This document shows, piece after piece, positions 58,635 to 64,000 of a DNA stretch of 64,000 nt. Source of the stretch: Phoronis australis. Lineage: Eukaryota; Phoronida; Phoronidae. The stretch lies in contig NMRA01000220.1 in NCBI GenBank assembly GCA_002633005.1, forward strand, positions 513,337 to 577,336, read 5' to 3'. Position 1 is the first letter of the stretch. Each line of letters starts with the position of its first letter. The position numbers and the translations under genes are program-made. A model generated the notes under the pieces. It did no database searches. It was not told the DNA's origin and was given only the letters and a program-made list of their open reading frames with translations.

Positions 58635-59687
58635 GAATAATGTTAGCAAAAATCACCAACCCAATTCAGTTAGTGTTATTTGCAGAGAACCTAATATGTA
58701 ATTAATGTACATTAAAGTGTCATTTGCCATTCAGAACCAGCATGCTACTGATTCTCTGAACAACATGCAGAGCTCAGTGACCCTGCAACTATGGCAATGA
58801 CCAGCTACTGACTACATTCCCTGTACATTCACTTCACTTCATGGATGTTACCAGAGCTTGTTGTCCTTTGTAAATATGATCCTGATGATGTCTAATGAAT
58901 AGACGAAACGTTGATTGAACATAATGTTTTTATTTGTGCGGCGATCGTCCGGTTTTCAGGTTTTTGGTCAAGGCTGCAACGGTTCCTATACTGTCACAAG
59001 GAGTCAAAGAAATAGAGGCCATGGACTTGGAATACCGCTCCGGTTAACTTTCACTTTATCAGCAGTTCAGTTACTACAAGAGTAGCTCGGCGAAGCTTCG
59101 GTTGGCAAGTCATCAACAAACTGGAGGCATCTTAATGGTACTCTAAAGATAATATTGGAAAAACATGAGATTTTACCACATTCCTCACACTTTTACAGTG
59201 CCAGAAATGCAAAACGATCCCGAAAGTGTTCCCATTGGGAGCTTCTGTGTCCTAGTTTCCGAAAGAGCCCCACCTAAACAATGCCTCTTTGAAACTCTTT
59301 CTGAAATCCAAGGACTTGTTTTGCACACTGGGTAAAATAAACTAAAATAAACAAAATTTTAGACAAATAAAAAGACAATGGAAGACACGGAGTTTAAATA
59401 ATTAAATATTTAAAAGGATGAAATTCAATGTTCCATTTCATACAAGTCGTTCTGTTACCGTACATGTACGTGGCCCTAATGAACTGCTGAAATCCTCGCT
59501 AACAGCACTTTCCGGCGAGAGAATATCTGCAAGTAGACATAGAGTATTTTGCAATGATTTCAATAGCATGCCTGTTGCCGATGCACCCAGTGGTGTATCC
59601 CCGGATTCACACCTACCCTGTACAAGTGCAGAAGTGAGCATACACATTAGGTCCTGTCATACTATGGTAGTTCTACCGCATTGCCGA

Positions 59688-60050
59688 GCCTTTAAGTGCA
59701 TGGGCCAATTTCCGAAATAATACCTTTTCGCGGCCTTTTTCCCCAAGTGGATCGCATATTGGCACATGCGCCTAAGTTTCGCTTATAAGCCCAGGTTATC
59801 TCTCCTCCATAAGCCCAATTAATCGCATATAGGGAGGATTGTTTTCTTTAAAAAATTGACCAATTCTTTTTATGAACATTTTTCCGTATTTCCGCGCCTT
59901 TGAGCCCATGGGCCTGTATCCGAAAGAATGCCTGTTTACGTGATCTTTTAATCCAAGTGGTTCGCATATTGGGGCAAGCGTCTAAGTTTCGCATTAAAGC
60001 GTAGTTTCGCAGACGACTATAGGCCTGGTGGCGCGGAAATACGGTAGTAG
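59688..60050. repeat. Imperfect ~209-bp tandem duplication
   Basis: GCCTTTAAGTGCATGGGCC (59688) and GCCTTTGAGCCCATGGGCC (~59897) start two diverged units that share CCAAGTGG-TCGCATATTGG and CTAAGTTTCGC. Confidence 0.65.
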
Positions 60051-60576
60051 GATCTCGAAAACATAGGAAAAGGACAAGTGGGAACCGACAGAGCCTTGTA
60101 CTGTCTTAGTAAGAATTCTGTGGACATCAAGTGTCGCATTTGAAATACGCTGTAGCACGCTGCGTCAACCCACACTCACTTTCATCGAAATGAGACGTCG
60201 CGAACGACGTGTACCGTAGTGTTGAAGATCCTGTTGACCCATTATTAAGAACACCACGCAATGGCAGGTGGAGCCGAATCCGAAAACGATTGGGAGGCCA
60301 ACGCAACACGCAAAGAACAAGCAGCATTTTGTGCAATCATGAGTTTGCCCACGGTTGCGTTTAAAGCAGCGGCAGTCCACGAACATCTGCGAAGTCTTTG
60401 GTATGTCTGGGGCGGAGTCAGTAGGCAGCTATTGCAGGGACGGTTTTCAAGCATCTGTTGAGCGCATTCTCCACTTGACTGTGTAAAAGATGGAAGGACC
60501 TTTGAAGAACCTTGTCTACAGTAACTTCTTGTAGTGCTAGAAACACCGACAAAGTATCCTAATGCTGTGACTGAAG

Positions 60577-60828
60577 TCAACGTTGTATGTCCAATAATGA
60601 AGCAAAGATCCATGTTTTGGAGTCTCCCAAGCTAGTGGATACTTGAGCTGTGAAGGTGAGCCTGCGGTCGAGTTGCACACCTATATGTAAGTGACACGTC
60701 TGATCAGATGTTACAATCCTCTTCCGATCATAGGTAGGACAAAGGAGATCATCGACACTGAAGCGATTGTGCAGAGTACAGAAGAGAGCTTCACACTTGT
60801 CTCCATTGCAGCTCACTCTACAAAACAA
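60577..60828 (-). pseudogene. Possible reverse transcriptase thumb fragment
   Basis: - strand GDKCEALFCTLH and HIGVQLDRRLTFTAQVS resemble the segment after the catalytic YxDD in non-LTR reverse transcriptases (K-C-E/x ... Y-LG-V-x-L-D-x-x-L-TF). Upstream sequence on that strand shows no YADD. Weak evidence. Confidence 0.3.
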
Positions 60829-60879
60829 TTAGCACAATACACGCAAATTTCCATCAGTGTAGACTGCGCTTTGTGACGA

Positions 60880-63800
60880 ATATCGTGATCCTCTATTTTT
60901 TGTCAGGTTTTAAAGACATACTGCTAACCACCATTCACACGATTGTGTAAATGTCGTTTTATAAGCTTTGCTGCATGCGCTCACAATGAGAGCACAAACA
61001 TGCAATTTCTATAGTGCAGTCAAAAAATACGAGCGGACAGCATGAAATTTGAAGTTTACCAACCCTGTAAGTGTAGCTCCCCCTCGCAATTTTTCGTCAA
61101 ACGATTGCCGTGGGTTTTGATGTGCCCTCGAACGAAGGCCTATGGGTTCCAATAACAGCTCCCCTAAAAATTCTCGTCGTCATTTTCGGAACGACGCCCA
61201 GCTAAAAGCAGTGCTGTAGTGGGACGTAGGTGACCTTAGGCGCAACCAACTACCTTTCGGCATTTGAACGTCGCGCCTACGCTCCGTAAGTTAAGTTATA
61301 GTAGGGCGTCGGCGCACGTAGGCACAGCCAACTATCTTTTTATATTATGCAATAAGACTCGTCCTTGCAGTACAGCTGAGATGTGAACGAGGACTCAGCG
61401 AAAGAAATCGATAGTAAACAGGCGATCGAAGGGCCCCGAGAGGACACATCCCACTGAGGGGCGACTAAAAACGCCGCCAGCATATCGTTTCTGGGCGTTA
61501 CGCAATTATTTTCATTTATAATTGTGTTTGGGCCCCCTTGAGGGACCGCTTGGAATTCACTCGGACCTTTGCTTTCCTGCATGTGTGGTTGGACCCCTTT
61601 CTGCGACATCCTAGATTAACCACTGCAGACTTGAAACTTATACACACTCTTGAGTCAAAAATAGGCCTACATATGTTTGTGAGGTTTTGCGAATTCAATG
61701 CACTTTTAAAATTCAGTGCTCAAGATGATATGGAGGGCTTTGGGCACCTACTCACTTCTAATTTTACCACTACAGCACTGGCAAAAAGGGCTTCGTGAGA
61801 CAATTAGTTTGCGAAGCACCTACATATCTTAACTCAGTAACCCACCTTTACAGTTCAACATATTATGTAACTTTTGTAATTACCGATATCTGTAGTAGTT
61901 TAGTTTGTCATGATATATATGACCTTTTATTCATCTACACGTGTTGTTTCACTGTAAACTGGCTTCGGTATCGCTTCGCAGTTAGCGCTTATAAAATTCA
62001 TTTTTTCTGAAAGTAGAAAACATGTAGCATTTGTCTGACTTCCTACGAATGTGCGACAACTTGAGTCACATAATCAGCAGAGCTTGTATTATTTCTCCTC
62101 AGAAATTGATTTCACTTATTGCTTATTCTTTGTATTATATTTGAGCGACTTTGACAAACAAATCTGCACTTGACACGCGAGACCCTAACGTTCGGATCTG
62201 AAGAATCCGACTAAAGAATGCGAGGGACACCAGAGTCAAAAAGGTATGAAAGTCCCGGAAGTTGGTGTTTTCAGCTACATGTTTGCACTGGAGTGCAGCC
62301 ATCGTCATTTCAATAGGACGCATTTGATTTTGAAAAGCGAGATGGTAAACCCTTCAGAGTCTTCCTGGAGCCTGTCTATTCCTGGATATGGTTTTAAACC
62401 AGACCAGAGGTTCACTAATAATGATAAGCAGCAATCTGGTATTATGAAACCTGGGTTGCGTTCCTCAGAAGCAAAACACTAGGAAGAAAAACTAATGTGA
62501 TCACATGCTTCGACTCTAAAGCTACATCTCCGGAAGCGTGAAAGATTTTACTGTTCGAATTTGTTATCTCTACACCATTCCGAGGATAAATTATTTTCAT
62601 AGGTTTCCGCAGTGTCGAAGACAGCGTATTTTTTAGGAAAAGACAATCAGTTCTATATACACAATCCTTTATAATTGTCTTGGTGGAAGATCGAATGTTT
62701 GAGCAAGCTCAATTTCCCTTTCCAGACTACATGTACAATTATCTGCTACGGGTCATTCGGTGCTCATTGTGTTATAGTTGTTCCCTTTAAATTAGTTTGG
62801 ACCGGTATGTTCCACACATGTATACATGTACATCGAATATATAATGTAGATATAAGTATTTCAGTAGCATTCTGTTAGTGAGCAGTTCCGGAGTTTGTGG
62901 CTGGCCTTACCCAGGTTGTTTTTGTCACTGTCATGCCTGGTCACTAACATGCGCTTAATCATATGGAATCGATTATTGTTGTACCTCAAATGTTTGAGTT
63001 GATTCAGCTTTGGTATCCTGCTTTGGAATTCTGTCAAACCCTTTCTTGGAGGCTACTTTTGTCACGGGTCATTAGGTGGTCCGTGCAAAATGTTTTGTTT
63101 GTCACAGTCAATAATAGTGACAAGTTGACAAGTGGCATGCACTGAACCACATGGAACTACTTCTTGTCGTTAATAGAATATTTCAGGTAACTAAATTGTT
63201 GTGTATTATATTATTTTTGGAATTTTTTGGCGGGTCCTTTACCGAGTGCAACTTTCCGTCAATGGTCATGCTGTGTTCATTGTGGTAGGTTTACTCATTT
63301 ACAATCAGTTTCAGCCGGTTTCTTGATTATCTAACCAGCTCACATTTTCAGCAACATCCATTGGGTAATCTCTGGCTTTCTAGCTGTCCCAACTCAGTGG
63401 CTGTTTTATCTTGACCGATTAGTGACCAGTGGCATGAAATAAGTCTTGTGGAACCTTTTGAGATTCTAGCAGGCCCTTTGCAGACAACACGTCTTCTGTC
63501 ATGGCTGATGAGATGCACAGTGTGAGACGATTGTTCATTTTAGATCACTTTGGAGTGTTTCTCGAATATCTCATCCAGAAGGTTAACAAATGAAACACTC
63601 TTTTAAAACCACTTTCAGCGGATGTTTACTCTGGTATGAAATTTTATTCTACATTTCATCCTCATGCTTTTCGTAATCCAGCGAAAGGGACTCCAAGTTG
63701 TGTTTTTAAAACAGTCAACCTCCATGATTGCTTCAATCAAAGCCACTTTGTGGCTAGTGCTTTTTTATACTCGCAATCTCTCTCCTTTGGACAAAATTCC

Positions 63801-64000
63801 ATAAATTATTTACAATCGACATACAAGTACTGAGGTCAACGAAAAAACGTAAAGGTTACTTGTGACGCCAAAAAATTACCAATTTGGACCAACTTTTTAA
63901 CACTGTAGCCCAGAAATGGCCGACTCGATTCAAATGAAACCTTCGCATAGTGTGTTTTATACAAAGCTTTCTAAAATGTTTAAAAATGTTCCATTTTTGT
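60880..64000. other. 3.1 kb without a recognisable gene
   Basis: Only short frames without known motifs. From about 62750 to 63540 there are loosely recurring words (GGTCATT-GGTG-TC, TTTGTCAC, CATTGTG) that may be a very degenerate tandem repeat. Confidence 0.35.

Overview
This is a eukaryotic, intron-rich, AT-rich window. It most likely comes from a cnidarian, probably an anthozoan such as a stony coral; that placement is inference. It rests on the divergence of the proteins from vertebrate ones, the abundance of TACATGTA-type words, and the transposon proteins seen: a transposon ORF with a cysteine-rich P2X7-like domain, THAP fossils, L1/Tx1-like LINEs and a Penelope-type GIY-YIG fragment. 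There are no prokaryotic signatures. Nearly every long single-frame ORF is an exon or a shadow of one, so I rebuilt the genes by hand from splice sites, reading phase and comparison between paralogues.

Four protein-coding genes can be read from start to stop. A dual-specificity phosphatase of the DUSP3/VHR type lies on the + strand (1460-3776, 3 exons, 205 aa). Three secreted zinc carboxypeptidases of family M14A (pancreatic carboxypeptidase A type) follow head-to-tail on the - strand: CPA-1 (16989 down to 4138, 421 aa), CPA-2 (32997 down to 19245, 421 aa) and CPA-3 (54816 down to 37988, 428 aa). Each has ten coding exons with the same intron positions and phases, a signal peptide, an activation propeptide and a full set of zinc-binding and catalytic residues. 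CPA-1 and CPA-2 are recent duplicates: all exon lengths are identical, and introns, promoter and 3' flank are alignable. CPA-3 is an older paralogue with small length changes and a dibasic RRKR site near the end of its propeptide. Together they look like a digestive or gland-cell exopeptidase cluster; no tissue is shown by the sequence.

The rest is intronic and intergenic DNA shaped by mobile elements. By region: 0-0.5 kb, a broken THAP-domain sequence; 4.4-4.8 and 19.6-20.8 kb, orthologous copies of a foldback MITE, the second carrying an 11-copy 80-bp satellite; 12.5-15.3 kb, a 2.7-kb DNA transposon with ~400-bp inverted ends and a decayed ORF; 16.4 kb, an almost palindromic MITE; 17.2-17.6 kb, a LINE 3' fragment; 24.8-25.7 kb, a degenerate ~170-200-bp tandem repeat; 26.8-27.7 kb, a MITE with target duplications and a 34-bp perfect palindrome; 30.9-32.5 kb, a 5'-truncated LINE with an 11-bp target duplication; 34.9-36.5 and 48.4-50.2 kb, two copies of a 1.6-1.8-kb element encoding a P2X7-like domain; 41 kb, a second THAP fossil; 53.8-54.1 kb, another LINE fragment. 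From 55 to 64 kb, upstream of CPA-3, I find only repeats and fossils and no intact gene. The sequence has one ambiguous base (34147) and a 5-N gap (51468-51472).
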